The notes under the pieces were generated by a model, which ran no database searches, was not told the origin of the DNA, and saw only the letters and a list, made by a program, of their open reading frames with translations. A DNA stretch of 64,000 bases, from assembly GCA_015680685.1 (NCBI GenBank), contig MNCI01034697.1, forward strand, positions 282,759-346,758, given 5' to 3'. The first letter of the stretch is position 1; every line of letters begins with the position of its first letter. A program made the translations under genes and the position numbers. This document shows positions 11,500 through 23,399 of the stretch, piece by piece. The DNA is from Gnetum montanum (Eukaryota > Streptophyta > Gnetopsida > Gnetales > Gnetaceae).

Positions 11500-13671
11500 A
11501 GGATGGTATGGATATATAGATATGGATTTTTCCCTTGAGTAGATGATGAATGTGTTCTATGGTACTCTAGAGGGTAATAGTGATGCTAGAATGATGCATG
11601 ACTTGCAAAACTTCTAGGGGAGATGGGCTACTAAATGTAGTACCCGAATAGATTTCGTTTCCTATAAGGGTAGTACTACCTTGGTGGTGGCATTCCCCAC
11701 AATTATGGTTGGTACCACTATTGGTATAATTCATAAGGTTTTAGAGGAGTTCCACTTGGGTAGTAAGCTTGTTACTATTGGTGGAACTATCTTGGATTGC
11801 CTTGAGGGTAAGGTAATTGTCTTGGATTTTTCCTACGTGCTAGGCAAGGATTTAATGTGTACACTCCAAAATGTTATAAGTGTGATACCATAGGGCAACA
11901 TCCATTTGTATGTTCATATTGACAAATGTCACATTCAATTTCATCATTAAAGTCAGACTCCACAACTTCCTCTACTGCAACAACTTTGCCCTTACCTCTT
12001 TAGTAGGCATGTTCAGATTCTTTTCACCTCTGTGATTCTGATCACTATTTTCCTCTTTGGATTCCTTAGCAATCTTCAAAGCAGTTTGAAATTTTTCATC
12101 CAAAGAGTCCCATAACTTTTCAACCATGGCCTAAATGTTAGAAATATATCTTTGGGTGGGCAAGGTCTTTCTATTCACCACTTCATCGAGTGGTGACTCC
12201 TCCTCATCACAAAATTGGACCTCTTAGTTTCTAATGGAAGGATCCCTATTATATTCTTTAGCACTTTCCTTTTTTCATAGCTCACCTTCTTTTTTTGCTA
12301 CCTACTTAATTAATCTTTGGATCTAATGAGCTCTCGGTTTAGAAAATCTTCCTTGGGCATACACCCCAAGGGTTCTTCTTATGTCTCCTCGGAGCCCATC
12401 TATGATGTGGCGAAGTTATTCCCTCTAAGAATAACCATGGTCAGGGCATTGGTGTAAGAGTGACTAGTATTGGCCTATGGTGGCATCCAAGGGTTCATCT
12501 ACTTCCTGTTTCTAGCCTTGGATTTGCCTTCTCAGATTAGACACTTTGGAGTACGTTTGATATTTTTTATTAAACAACTCTAACATGGTACTCTATTGGC
12601 AAATAGATTCCAACTCTAAGGAATGATACTAACTTTTAGCTTCCTTGATGAGTGTCCTTGCAAAAAGCTTGAGTTTCTGTCATTCATTATCTATAGTCTA
12701 TAAGGCGCAGGCATCATGAAAAGCTTGTAGATATGTCTGTAGATTAGAGTTGTATTCCCCTCAAGTCTTGGGATATTATTCATGTCTTTGTGCTTGATTT
12801 AATTGTCCTTCATATGCCTAGTTGGGATTTTCACTACCTCTACAATGTTTAGCATACTTCGAGTCACCAATAGAGGTTCATCATCATTGTTGCGTCGATG
12901 ATGTCAATGATGGTTTCAGCCACCCCTTCCTTTTTGGTGGCCTTCACATTCATTATTATCTCACTGATCACCTTCATCATGGTTGTTTCAACAATGACTT
13001 CCATGAGAAACATCAAATGAAAAGGAATGCTTGAAATCAAATGAAGAGGATGAAGAGAAAGCTAGACCACCACTACCACCATAGTATTTTCCACCACTCT
13101 TATGCTTATTATGATCACCATCCTTAGATCCCTTACTATTGTGGTGCTTGCCCGAGTCCCTACCTTGGTTGTCACTTCTTCTAGAACCTAGGTTATGCAT
13201 AGTGGCTTACAAGTTTAGGTTCACACCCTTGCTACCAATATCAAGGGGTGGAAAATCTTCATGTTGAGAACCTTAAGTAGGAGGATCCTCAATGTCATCT
13301 TGATTTAGTAGGAACAAGGGATTGGTGTAATGTTTTCCCTTTGTATCTTCATGGAGTTTCTCCTAACGTTGATCTCATCTGCATTGTGTTTCAGTATGAC
13401 AATAGTTTCAAGTCTCATATCCATCCACAATGTATTCTTCGTGAAGCTCTAATATGTCCAACTTCTTAAGCCTTTTGAATCACATCCCAAGCACAAATTG
13501 ATTAGGGGCCAAAATGATGTTACCCTCCATATCATGCCAGCATAGCTATTCATCTTGATGTAGGATGAAGGTGAAGTTTAGCACAAACTCATCTATATGA
13601 GTGTATGCCACCTTGCATTCTTATGGGACCAGTGGTTTGGTATCTTCATGCTTGCGAGAAGAAGAAGACAT
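11500..13671 (-). pseudogene. E1 Gag, degraded
   Basis: Would form the virus-like particle in the cytoplasm and package RNA. The start at 13671 gives MSSSSRKHEDTKPLVP and lies 160 bp inside the primer site. A low-complexity Lys/Ser/His/Gly-rich stretch follows at about 13.0-13.2 kb. Next is the core signature EPLDATIGQY...SLLHQCPDHGYS...HIIDGL...TLGVY at about 12.36-12.52 kb, shared with E2, E4 and E5. The zinc knuckle CDICQYEHTNGC is at 11898-11933, close to the CX2CX3HX4C spacing of Athila-type Gag. The frame is broken by many stops. Confidence 0.8.
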
Positions 13672-13812
13672 TTTACAAAACAAAAATAAAAATAAAATTA
13701 TCAGTGTGCTTTTATAATTCTATGTATAGTGGGAATGATATTGACCTTAAGGTTTGCACAATAATATTAATGGTATTTACCTAAACTTAAATAGCACATG
13801 TTCCACAAACAA

Positions 13813-13831
13813 AGTCCCTGACAATGGCATT
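13813..13831 (-). other. E1 primer binding site, tRNA-Asp type
   Basis: On the minus strand, just inside the 5' LTR, the sequence reads AATGCCATTGTCAGGGACT. It matches the TGGCGCCGTTGTCGGGGA-type site, complementary to a tRNA-Asp 3' end and known from Athila-like elements, once C-to-T and G-to-A changes are allowed. E4 carries a better preserved version at 48003-48020. Confidence 0.6.
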
Positions 13832-13833
13832 AA

Positions 13834-14731
13834 TGATGAGTAGTGAGGTACCCCTCACCCAAGCATATGAATCACAAAGTGCTCATGTGCGATCTTGTCG
13901 AATTCCATGAGCTTTATCATTTCTAGTGCACTAGTTCTGTAGGAAGCGAATCTAGCCTTAAGGTCAATCGTTGTCTTCCCAATTACACTTGTGATGTTCA
14001 TTGGTATGGTTAAGTGTAACTAAGTTATCCGATTTTTATCATTTTTTGTTTTATAGTTTGGTGCTCAAAATGTAGATAAAAGGAATTTGATTAAATAATC
14101 TAAATTAACTAATTAACTAGCATTTAAATACTCCTAACATAAGCATCTAATCCCACTTTCTGTACACATCTTGAACCCACGTATCCACTACTGGGCATAC
14201 CAAGCCATAATGTTGTAGGGATTACTAAGCAAATACATGTTATGTTTGAAGAAATTGCACTTATGTGCGTAATCTATCTAGCTTAATTGCTTCATTAATG
14301 TAATAACTGAACAATGTTTAATAACTAATGAAAAATATTTAATAAATAATTAAAAACATCGAATGCATAATTGAAATAGCTAATCTATCCAAAGTGCTGC
14401 AAGGTTTATTAGAAAGCTCATCTTTATTGTCGCACACACTATCATGCTCAAGTACAATAATGCTTAAATAAAGATCCATACATTTAATGACTCTTGTTAT
14501 AAGCACTCAAGAAAAAATTCTAACTCTTAAATGGAAAAACTACAAGAGCTCCACTACAACCACAATCTCTACTTGCCATAAATGTAGCTACAAGCACATA
14601 TTTATAACTGATTTTCAACACTACATCAATGAGGCCTTGTCGATGCATGGTAAGATGCATCGATGGGGCCTCTTCAACAAGGCCCAGTCAATGAGCCCTC
14701 ATTGACATAGCCAACTGAATGCAACTCATTA
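13834..14731 (-). repeat. E1 5' LTR
   Basis: An 898-bp partner of 1432-2350, starting TGATGAG and ending CAACTCATTA on the plus strand. On the minus strand it has the TATA-like box TATAAATA at 14599-14606, with GAGGCC/GATGCATC inverted repeats upstream (14607-14721). The primer site directly inside it marks it as the 5' LTR. Confidence 0.88.
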
Positions 14732-16369
14732 GGGGGAAAGAGCAAAACTCCTACGATCTAGAGGATCAATGAGCATTTGAGGAAATTTTTAGATGTTCCC
14801 AAGCCTATCTCTATCTAGGCACCATCTATCACTGCTCCAGGGTAGGTAATTCTATCTATTTTTTCATTTATTTCTTGTGGTTTTTTCTAGTTTTTTAACT
14901 TCCTATGTATCAAGGTCATTTTTTCAGATCTAATTTTGTGGAGGGATTAAGATAGAATTTGGCAAAATCCCACCTCCTATTTTGGTTGCTTCTATACAAA
15001 TCTATAGTTGTTTAATTGCTTTAGCTATTGTAAATTTAATTTTAAAAATAGGTCTTGCTATTTCATGCTTTTTTCCTAAAATTTTGGTGTGGCCATTTTT
15101 TTCATATCTTGGTGTGAACTTTAATGGGTTTCAATGGTTTTTTCTATTTCAATTGTTTCAATGGTTATATGAAATTTAGGCCTTGAAGTTTTTAAAATTT
15201 TTAACATGAAAAAGCAAGCAATGTTGTGTATTTTATCTTGGTAAAACAACCATAATTTTGTAAAATTAAAGACTATGGATTTATAGCTCTTTTTTTAAGC
15301 TTTCTGATCATTGTTGTCTCTTTTAATTTGACTTTGAAATGAAGAAGCTATGGTTGTTTTCCTAATATTGTGCAGTTAGGTTGTTTGTGCTGCTTTTATA
15401 ATTTCATGTAGATTTGTGAATTTTTTATAAGAAAATGGCCAAGGTTTAGCTATTTTATAATCATAGCTACATAAGCTTTGGCTTCAACTTTTCAATGGAG
15501 GTAGAATCACTCTGATTGGACTTAAAAAAAAATTTATGAATTTTTCGGCTATGGCTATGTGAATCAGGGAAAAAGTCATGGTTTTAGTACATAGAAGTGG
15601 TTGATATGTATAACTTATGTTAATATGCAAAACTAATGCTTACTTTTTTTTAGAAGAGTAAAACCTTTTCTATTTTTAGCAAGCTTTTGCCATGGATTTT
15701 TCTAAGTTTATTATTCTTTTTCCAAATTTGTGCATATCTTAGATGCTTTTTCCAAATTTATGCATGCTTTGCACAATTTAAATGTTTTTTCTAAACTTAT
15801 GCTTACTTCTTTGTATAATGTAGATGCTATTTTCTAAATTTATGCATAATTTAGACTAAGACATAGTTTTGGGTTATGAAGGCTATAAAATATGGTAATA
15901 ATGCTTTTATGGAATTTCTCAAGCTAACTTGGATAAACATCTAAGAGCTTTTCACAAAGGCTAATTTTACCTTTGACTTAGGAAGTTTTCTCTAAATTTG
16001 TAAAGAAATTCCAATTGGTCATGACATAAGGTTATGCAGGGTTGTGATAATGTTTTCTTGTGGATTACTTATACTAATTTAGATAAACACCTTAGATCTT
16101 TTTACATAGGATAATTTCACCTTCGACTAGATGTTTTGTCTAAATTTGCTAAGTATCTCTAATAGGTCATAATGTTTTTTCTTTGGAAGGTTGTAATAGT
16201 GCCCTTTTGCGGAATTCCTTAAGCCAATTTAGATAAACACCTTAGAGCTTTTAATAGAGGCTAATTTCACCTCAGACTAGGACATTTTCCTAGCCTATTA
16301 AGAAATTCTAATTGGTCATAATGTTTTTGTTTTGTTTCATGAAGGGTCTTCTTAAGGCCTATCCTCATC
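14732..16369 (-). mobile_element. Element X, non-coding stretch between E1 and the antisense ORF
   Basis: AT-rich, with many copies of short words such as GGCTATGG and TTTTTCTAAATTTATGC. A repeated block with the core GATAAACA[CT]CT[TA]AGA[GT]CTTTT recurs at about 15.93, 16.08 and 16.23 kb, roughly 150 bp apart. No protein signal. It lies between the E1 insertion and the plus-strand ORF, so I treat it as part of X. Confidence 0.35.
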
Positions 16370-17088
16370 ATGGTGGAGTTGGTTGGTATTTTATGCTACA
16401 TTGGTCATCCCAAGATGAATACTCCACCACATGACATACCTTTGTGGAAACTCTCATTGTGGTTCCAACCTAGGACAAGGGAGTTCCTTGCTTACCTCCT
16501 TAGGAACTTTAGTATGATGCTATGGTTACACTTGTCCATGGATGTATCTAGGGTTATTATGGAGACCCTATTTCCTTGGGCATCTGGCCTAATTACTAGG
16601 TACATTACTAATAGGTTACTTCCTAAGACTACAGGGGGACCAACAAATGTCATTAGCCCACGTTACCTTATGGAGATCTAGACAATGCGAGAGTATAGTC
16701 AATATAATAGAGCCAACACATTATTCTAGAATGCAACTGGCACTGTGTATCATCTACGAGGCCAAACATGGTTATCATAATATTTTTATGGCTTTTTCTT
16801 TATTACCTTACCTAAATTCATTGATTTTACAAATTCTTGCAGGTCTAAGGTCAATGATTAAATCCTTGAAGTGGCTCAAACTTCTTTGAACAAATTCATC
16901 GAGTCCTTAAATCAAAGCTATTTTGTATCACTAGTTAAGAGGGGACTTTAATGAATATGCCACTAGGTTTAACCTTGTATACAAAAAGTGTAGGAATGAT
17001 GGGATGATGCATAGCTGGTGGGTAGATGCTGGTAGCATGGATTAGACCCTTGTAGCTCGAACCTCCACAGTACAGAAGAAAAGTAAAG

Positions 17089-17193
17089 GTGAATGTATAG
17101 CTTCTAGTGTTTTATGGCTCTAAGTGTTTCATTGCTTTTCTTGATTTTTGAAACTATTCATATTGATGCTAACCTTTGGTTATTGCTTCGCAG
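17089..17193 (+). other. Intron of the antisense ORF, phase 1
   Basis: Donor AAAG|GTGAAT, acceptor TTGCTTCGCAG|GACC, 105 bp, T-rich. Splicing joins KKSK to GPSTSADV with the frame unbroken. Confidence 0.55.
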
Positions 17194-18242
17194 GACCTTC
17201 CACCTCAGCTGATGTCACTATACCACTTTCATGTCCACATCATGAGGATACCATCATCCCAAAGTTTGGTGATGTGACATCAACACAGGAGTGGCTAAAG
17301 GGGTAGGTGCCTAGATACATTCAAGCAAACATCCCACGTGTAGGTTTGCTCAATGTATTTATGGCACCTATTCCTTTCATTCTCACTTCAGAGATGCTAC
17401 ATGTCATCGACTCCTTTAATGAGAAGGTTGATCTCTTTAGCACCATCATTCGAGATGTTAAGATGAACATAGACCTAGGTGTTGGCTTCTTTCGTGACTT
17501 GTTTGGTGTCCCTGCTAATAGGGCAAAGGTTCCCACAAGGATGATAAGGGAATTAGACCATTACAAAGAAGTTCTAGAGTGGCTTGGTGCTAACATGGAC
17601 CACTCTAGAATTTTGATGAATAGTTTCATGAATCCTAATGCAAAAGAGTCATATCCATTGTTTAGGTCTTATTAATTCCCCAAAATACTATCACAAAAGA
17701 AGGTAATTAACCTAACACAAGGGTCAACCTTTAAGAAGGCCTTGATGGAGGGCATAAAATTTTATTAGACTACTACTTTGGCTATTGGGCTTCAAGAGGA
17801 GATCCTTAGAATTCATGTTGACACCACTATGATAATCCATATGCACTTTGCATTTTTTGTAGATTATCTAAAGAGGTTTATAGAGTTTTTGATGGTGTAT
17901 AGGAAGGGAAATGGGTTTCCCAAGACCTAATCCAACTTTCTAGGCTTTAGATAAAGCACATTTATCTAAAAGTGTAGGCCCAAAATCCACCAAAGGGGAT
18001 GGATGAAACACTATCCATTACCACTAAGAATCTTAATGTTAGGTAGTATGACTCTCCCAATAGTAATAATGATGATGAGACCCTCTCATTTCCTACTAGT
18101 GTCTAGGATGCTAGATGATAGCACATGAAGGCCAAAGGAATAGCTAGAGAGAAACTCAAGAGGCCTATGGTAGAGGAATTGCCAGCATTAAATCAGCTTG
18201 CCACGAAGAGTCTTATGTTTAAGCTTAAGCCATCACAGCAAG

Positions 18243-18348
18243 TAGTTGCAAGCATGCTTTCTTTTCATTTGGCTATTTCATGTTTTAAAATTTGTGGCTA
18301 CTTTATGGTTTTATGTGTTAACTTTTTTTCTATGTACTATTCTTGTAG
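18243..18348 (+). other. Probable intron of the antisense ORF, damaged donor
   Basis: T-rich stretch ending TTCTTGTAG. The acceptor fits exon KCQVIETQATTEA. The donor reads CAAG|TAGTTG, as if one G had been lost. Phase 1 if read this way. Confidence 0.35.
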
Positions 18349-18542
18349 TTAAGTGTCAAGTTATAGAAACCCAAGCTACTACGGAGGCATAACAAAGGTG
18401 TGCAGAAGAGGCACTTCTAAAGCAACCTACGGTTGAAGAATTGTTAATGTAGGTATAGACAATTTAGATGCCTTGTTTGGTAAGGTGGTACCAAGTACCT
18501 CTCCCATCATCATCCCAGAGGAGGGAGAGGAGGAGAAGCAAG

Positions 18543-18632
18543 GTATGCCTATGCTTTAATATTTTTGTTATATCTCATTGGTTATCTTTAGTTGTCATTC
18601 TAACCTTTTGATGATTGTTATACTTACACTAG
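18543..18632 (+). other. Intron of the antisense ORF, phase 1
   Basis: Donor GCAAG|GTATGCC, acceptor TACTTACACTAG|TTCC, 90 bp. Splicing joins EEEKQ to VPKPPKK in frame. Confidence 0.55.
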
Positions 18633-18770
18633 TTCCTAAACCACCAAAGAAAGCTCCTATCCCTAGGTTTCACATGAAACCATAGGTAGAGACTCCAGAC
18701 AAAGTAGAGTTCTTATGTGGGATTGCTAAGGACATCATCAATCGATTACATTAGGTTGCACCTAAGATAG

Positions 18771-18865
18771 GTAAGGATTTTGGTTTATGTGCTTTGCTCA
18801 TGGGATTTGCTTACATTATGGTTATTTAAGATTATGTTTTATGGTTGTATTTTATGTTTGTGTAG
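18771..18865 (+). other. Intron of the antisense ORF, phase 1
   Basis: Donor AGATAG|GTAAGGA, a near-consensus site. Acceptor TTTGTGTAG|TACC, 95 bp. Splicing joins VAPKI to VPSMEWDHN in frame. Confidence 0.6.
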
Positions 18866-19610
18866 TACCGTCTATGGAGTGGGACCACAACAGAGACATG
18901 AAGGTAGACTCTTTACCTAGACTTCCCTCTAATGTGTCTAGAGTACCTGTGAAGTTGTACTACACTACCATTGATTTAGCAATGTCATGCGTAAAAGCTT
19001 CATGGAAGCTAGAGAGGTCCAAAAAATCCCTATGTAAGGAAGTTATGGCCTTCAGAGAAAAGGCTCAAAGGTAGGAGGATATGATTAGAGATCTTCAACA
19101 CCATAAAGCCTTTGTGGAAGCCCAAGTGGCTAACTTGGGGAAGTTACAAACTAAGGAGATCACATGGACCTGCTACTAGCATGTTTTCAGGACAAAGTGG
19201 TGATCCTATGGGAGATCATAGAACAATGTATGTAGATAGACCTCATCTCCTAAAAGGTTAAGGATTGGAAGGATCACTACACTTGGGTCCTAGAGTTGGG
19301 CAAGACACCAAAGAAATGGCTATTTATTCAAAGGATCTAGGAATAGAGTGCTTATTAACTTTTTGAAAGTACTCTCAAGGTGGAGCAATCCCCTATGCTT
19401 TAGGTTACCACTATTTTAGGTGAGAGTGCTATAGCTGCTATTACTAATGAGCCTTCTACTTGGACTCCTATAAATAGGATTAGCATTCTTTCTAGCATTT
19501 ATCTTAGGGATGTTGACTGGGTCAACATGATGGAGGACCAGATCCTCCATTTTTTGGAGGAAGTTCTTCCCCATCTACACCTACAAGTAATCGAGTCAGA
19601 CTCTCAACAG

Positions 19611-19717
19611 GTTTGATATATTTTATCTGATAGTCTTTATTTTAAGTCATGATTTTGGCTATGGATTACTAATTGGCTATATGCTATTATATTTCAACCC
19701 TTATGAAACATTGATAG
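19611..19717 (+). other. Possible last intron of the antisense ORF
   Basis: Donor CAACAG|GTTTGAT, acceptor CATTGATAG|CCCC, 107 bp, T-rich. The downstream frame (NDEGGNDAPLPPL, stop at 19788) is off by one base from the upstream frame, so either a small indel or another site is involved. Confidence 0.35.
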
Positions 19718-20379
19718 CCCCAACGATGAGGGTGGAAATGATGCACCACTTCCTCCTTTGGATGCCACTCAACAACCTCCTTCAGTTTAAGTTGTTGTTG
19801 TTTTTATGTTGATGGCTATTATTAGCCAAGACTATGTTATAGATGGTTGTTATTCCATGACATTCTTGCTACATATTGTGGCCATGGCTATGTATATTAT
19901 GGACATTTTCATTTTAAATTTTAACTTTGATTTTATTTTTTGGTTATATGCATCTATATTAGTAAATGTTGAAAATGGCTATATTGATGTTTTTGGTCAT
20001 GGCTAATCAACACAAGGGAATGTCATAATAAACAAGATATTTGCTAATTTTAGGCCATTACAAGCATAGGTTATATTCTTTTGCTAATTTAAGGCCATGG
20101 TGGGTCGTATCACCAATTTAGCATCTTAGTGAACATAGTACTAGTTTAAGGTCATAGTAGATCAATAGTTCCAGTTTAATGTCTTAGTAGACAAGGTTTG
20201 AAAGAAACACTTTTTTAATGTTTAAAACATAAGTAAAAATAAAGAAAGGTTGTAGATGAAAATGCAAAAAAAAATTAGGATATATTCATTAGGCTATGTG
20301 CATAAAGTGTAAAATAATAACTATACATGTAATAAATTCTAATGAAAAGTAAGGCTATATGGCTATCATTACATCTAAT

Positions 20380-21100
20380 CATAAAGGCATGGAAAGGTTA
20401 TGGTGACCTTCACTTATGTAGATTCTTCCTAATCTTTGCAAGATCAAGGAGTGAATAAGGCCTACTCTAGACAAGCTTGTATTTGCCATCCCCTTTGCTT
20501 ACTATGTTAAAAAGGAAGTTCATCCCATAATGTGTCCCATTGGCTATTAGTGGTGTTATTGGCTATGATAGGTTTTTTCTCTTCATGGCTAGCAGCTACT
20601 TCTTGAAGCTCCATTTTGAACCCCTATTTTATGTCAACATTATTGACAGCTAGGGGAGCCACATTATCATCATGAATGATGATTTCACCTCCCTCATAAG
20701 GTGAATTTCTTGATGGATGGGAAAGGACACAACTTGTAACTGATCCAACTAAGATCTTCCTAGGACCAAGTTGGATCCTGGTGTCTTTCCCACCACCAAG
20801 AAGTTGGTGGTTGTAGGGAATTATTCTCCAGCTACAAAATCTAAAGGAGGTAGATCCCTTTATAGCAACTCTTAATCCATTGAAGGACTTAAGAGTTGTA
20901 GTGATTGTAGGTTTACTTGCCTAGTTAAGCCCAAGCATTCAATGATGGTGCATGGGATGACGTTGGTTGCAACTCCATCATCACATGCACCTCATGTATT
21001 TTAAACTATCCTATGCACATGGTTATGAATAAGGGGCTTTTCATCACTTTTTCATTTTTTGGATTAACCTTAATTTTGCTATTTCAAAATGTTAAGGGTG
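20380..21100 (-). pseudogene. Element X, protease-region remnant
   Basis: On the minus strand, near 21.02 kb, the frame reads PLFITMCIGQFKIHEVHVMMELQPTS in broken form. It resembles the start of Tat-type retropepsins (PLYIT.. then a V-M-V-D-x-G loop), but the catalytic Asp is not kept. Downstream frames to 20.4 kb are too decayed to name. No reverse transcriptase or integrase is visible before the opposite-strand ORF begins, so pol appears to be deleted. Confidence 0.4.
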
Positions 21101-21899
21101 TTGATTTCTCCTCCCTTGGTGATGAAGGAATCATCACTATATGGATGGCTTCCTCGTTAGCAGGAATATCCTCACTAACAGTCAACATTTTGATAGCAGC
21201 TTACGATCTATGGCAGAAGTCATGATCAAGTCATATAAGCTTAGGGTTATGTTTTTTTTCTTGAGGGATTTCTTGACTTGGTCCATTACACCAAGGAATT
21301 TTTTGTCATTGGTCATGGACTTTTCATCCCACTTATGCTCTACATCCTCCATGCATCCTAAAATGCAAACTTTATCTTTAGGTTGTGGCTATTGTGGCTC
21401 TTCCTTGTTGTCTTGGTTGTGAGCTTTGGTGTCCTCCTATGGCTTGTTGATTGAAGGAGATGGGATAGAGGAGGTCATAGGTATAGCCAAAATGGAAGTG
21501 GACTTTAGTGGATCCACTTCCTTTTGTGCCTCTATGTGCTTGTCTCCCTTGTTGTCAAGATTTTGCTTATGCTTATTTCTTTAGTTGAATGTAGTTTTTT
21601 CATTATTGGCTATTGGTTGTATGGAAGAGGCAGTAGCATTGGCTACCATAAGGGGTCATTGTGTAGTTTTTTGGGTTGTATTGGGTTGGGAGACTTTGAT
21701 GACAAAAGATTTCCTCTGAGGCATTCATGATGGTACTCTCAAAAAAAAGAGGGGTCTTAATCTATGGGAAGCTAAAGAAGCACTTAATTGTAGAGGGGTA
21801 CCTGAATCATTAATGGCTCTCTTGTAGGCCTCCAATTTTCATTAATGTTGAATGCTAAAATAACATAGGGGCTATCATTAGAATTCAATATGTCTTTGT

Positions 21900-23360
21900 A
21901 GATTTCCATCAACTAGTTTTATGGCAAAACTAAGTTACAAGCATCTAAGACTATTTTTTCCTTCGCTATCATCCTTTGTAGGTCACCCTTTAATACAAGG
22001 TAGAAGTCTATATCATGACCAAGCAATTAATGATAATGGTAGAAGTATTCTAGCTTGAAGTATCTAGGCAACTAGGGATCATCCTTCATTGCCCTAGTGG
22101 GATCTTTGTCTATTTTGCATAACCACTTGTGTTTTTCTCGAGTGGCTTCAATCATTTGTTTACCTTTTATGCATCCACTTCTCAATAGTTTGTCTAGCAA
22201 CTCAAATGGATTCAATGGAAATTTAGTGTATTTAGACCTATCATTTCTTTAAAAGTTGGGTCTACTTGTTGTCCATGTAGTGATCCCAGAAGTTGATAGT
22301 TAGCTATTATGGTCATTAGTGGGGGCCTTGGGTGGGTTGATTATTGGCCCTTGGTTCGTGGTCTTGGTTTCCTTGGTTACTGTTGCTATAGTAGTGTTGT
22401 TTTTTTTACTCTTTTTCTTATCTCTTCAAGTATGTTAGTTTGTATATGATATATAGGCTAGATCATGGTTGGCCTCTGTAGCATCCTCTATATTTTTAGT
22501 TTGCAAATATGCTTGGCAAAGAGACTATGGATCAAGGTATTATAGTTTAGATTTTATGAAGTCATTAATTGCTCCTTTGAATATGGCCAATAAGTGGGCT
22601 TTGACTATAGGCTTTGGTATTTCATTCAACAATCCATTCCACCATTGAATAAATTTTTATACAAGTTCTAAGGGCCTCTAATTGACCTTTATAAGTTGGT
22701 CAAGTGTTGTGTCAAACTTCAAGTTATCCTTGAAGAAGTTAACAAACTAGGCTACTAAGTCCCCCAAAGAGGATACAAATCCTCTAGGCAATGCGTGATA
22801 CCAATCAAGTGCTTTCCTAGTCAAAGACATAGAAAAAATCCTCCTTATGGTATGAAGCCATGGTTGTAAGAGCAAACATTCAAATCAAAAGATAATAAGG
22901 TAAGAATTAGGGTCACCTTCTTGATTATATTTGCTAAATTGGGGAATGGAAACACCAAGAGGAAGTGTCCAATGTGGGGCTACAAGACTTATGGAATCAT
23001 CCTAGTAGAAATCCATAATCTTGACGATTTATGTGGTAGAGGCTTTAAGCCTCTTCAAATTCTCCATTAGGCCTTCGATCATCTGGAAGGCTTGTGGCCC
23101 CATAGTTTGCAAGGTTTGTACATAAGGTCGTGGTGTTTTTTGTAAGACTTATGGCCTCATTATGGATTTCATGATAGAAGGAAAAGGTTGCACTATGATT
23201 GTGCCTTGTGGGCCAAACAAAGAAAAAGACATTTGTGCCAATACTTGAAGCACAAATGGGATAAATGTGGTGTGTAACCCTTCTATTACTGGGGGTTCCA
23301 TGGTGGGTCCAATGTCAGTAGTTAACAAATTTGTGGTGGTAAAAGCCACCGTTCATGATT
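21900..23360 (-). pseudogene. Element X Gag, Tat-like
   Basis: Capsid protein of a Ty3/gypsy element. The core motif RKALDWYHALPRG lies near 22.81 kb, followed by FVNFFKDNLKFDTTLDQL, WWNGLLNEIPKPI and IFKGAINDFIKSKL, the usual order of the retrotransposon Gag domain. Near 22.02 kb is YHYHQLLGHDIDFYLVLKG, matching the Tat-type knuckle CxYHxxxGHDTxxCxxLK with both Cys replaced. The N-terminal stretch 23149-23349 is open. The frame is interrupted by stops that look like former CAA/CAG/TGG codons. It differs clearly from the Athila-type Gag of E1, E2, E4 and E5. Confidence 0.8.
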
Positions 23361-23399
23361 TTACATATCGATATTGTGTTGTAAATGGCATTGATGTGT

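Larger units (their letters stand above)
1432..14731 (-). mobile_element. E1: Athila-like Ty3/gypsy LTR retrotransposon with both LTRs and an extra 3' ORF
   Basis: A 13.3-kb minus-strand element bounded by two direct repeats of about 0.9 kb that begin TGATGAG on the plus strand. Reading along the minus strand the order is 5' LTR, tRNA-Asp-type primer site, gag, protease, reverse transcriptase, RNase H, integrase, a 2-kb spacer, an extra ORF, polypurine tract and 3' LTR. Gag-pol order with integrase last is Ty3/gypsy. The knuckle spacing and primer type match what is known of the Athila branch. Every frame is broken by stops and shifts, so it is dead. Flanking 5-mers are GGAGG (1427-1431) and GGGGG (14732-14736), a possible target duplication with one change. 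It is inserted in element X. Confidence 0.9.
16370..19790 (+). pseudogene. Multi-exon ORF on the strand opposite to the gag of element X
   Basis: A degraded plus-strand gene with at least four recognisable GT-AG introns (listed separately). Joining the exons at three of them keeps one reading frame, each in phase 1. Exon pieces include 17194-17675 (VPRYIQAN, FNEKVDLFSTIIRDV, LDHYKEVLEWLGANMDHSRI), 18349-18542 (ending in an acidic EEGEEEKQ), 18633-18770 (VPKPPKKAPIPRFHMKP) and 18866-19610. The last contains a Lys/Glu-rich, probably coiled-coil part (ERSKKSLCKEVMAFREKAQR) and DWVNMMEDQILHFLEEVLP. It ends near 19788 with a Pro-rich tail. I do not recognise the family. Extra antisense ORFs are known in Tat-lineage elements such as Retand and Grande, which would fit the position. 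Several in-frame TAGs look like former CAG codons. Confidence 0.5.

Noticed and set aside
11681-11893. Plus-strand frame with a CX2CX5HX3C-like stretch near 11.86-11.92 kb
   Set aside because: It is the complement of the true minus-strand Gag knuckle (CDICQYEHTNGC). The gag, protease and pol of E1 are all on the minus strand.
16370-16681. Plant mobile domain at the start of the antisense ORF
   Set aside because: Expected from some antisense ORFs of Tat elements, but I could not match its hallmark residues by eye. Left unnamed.
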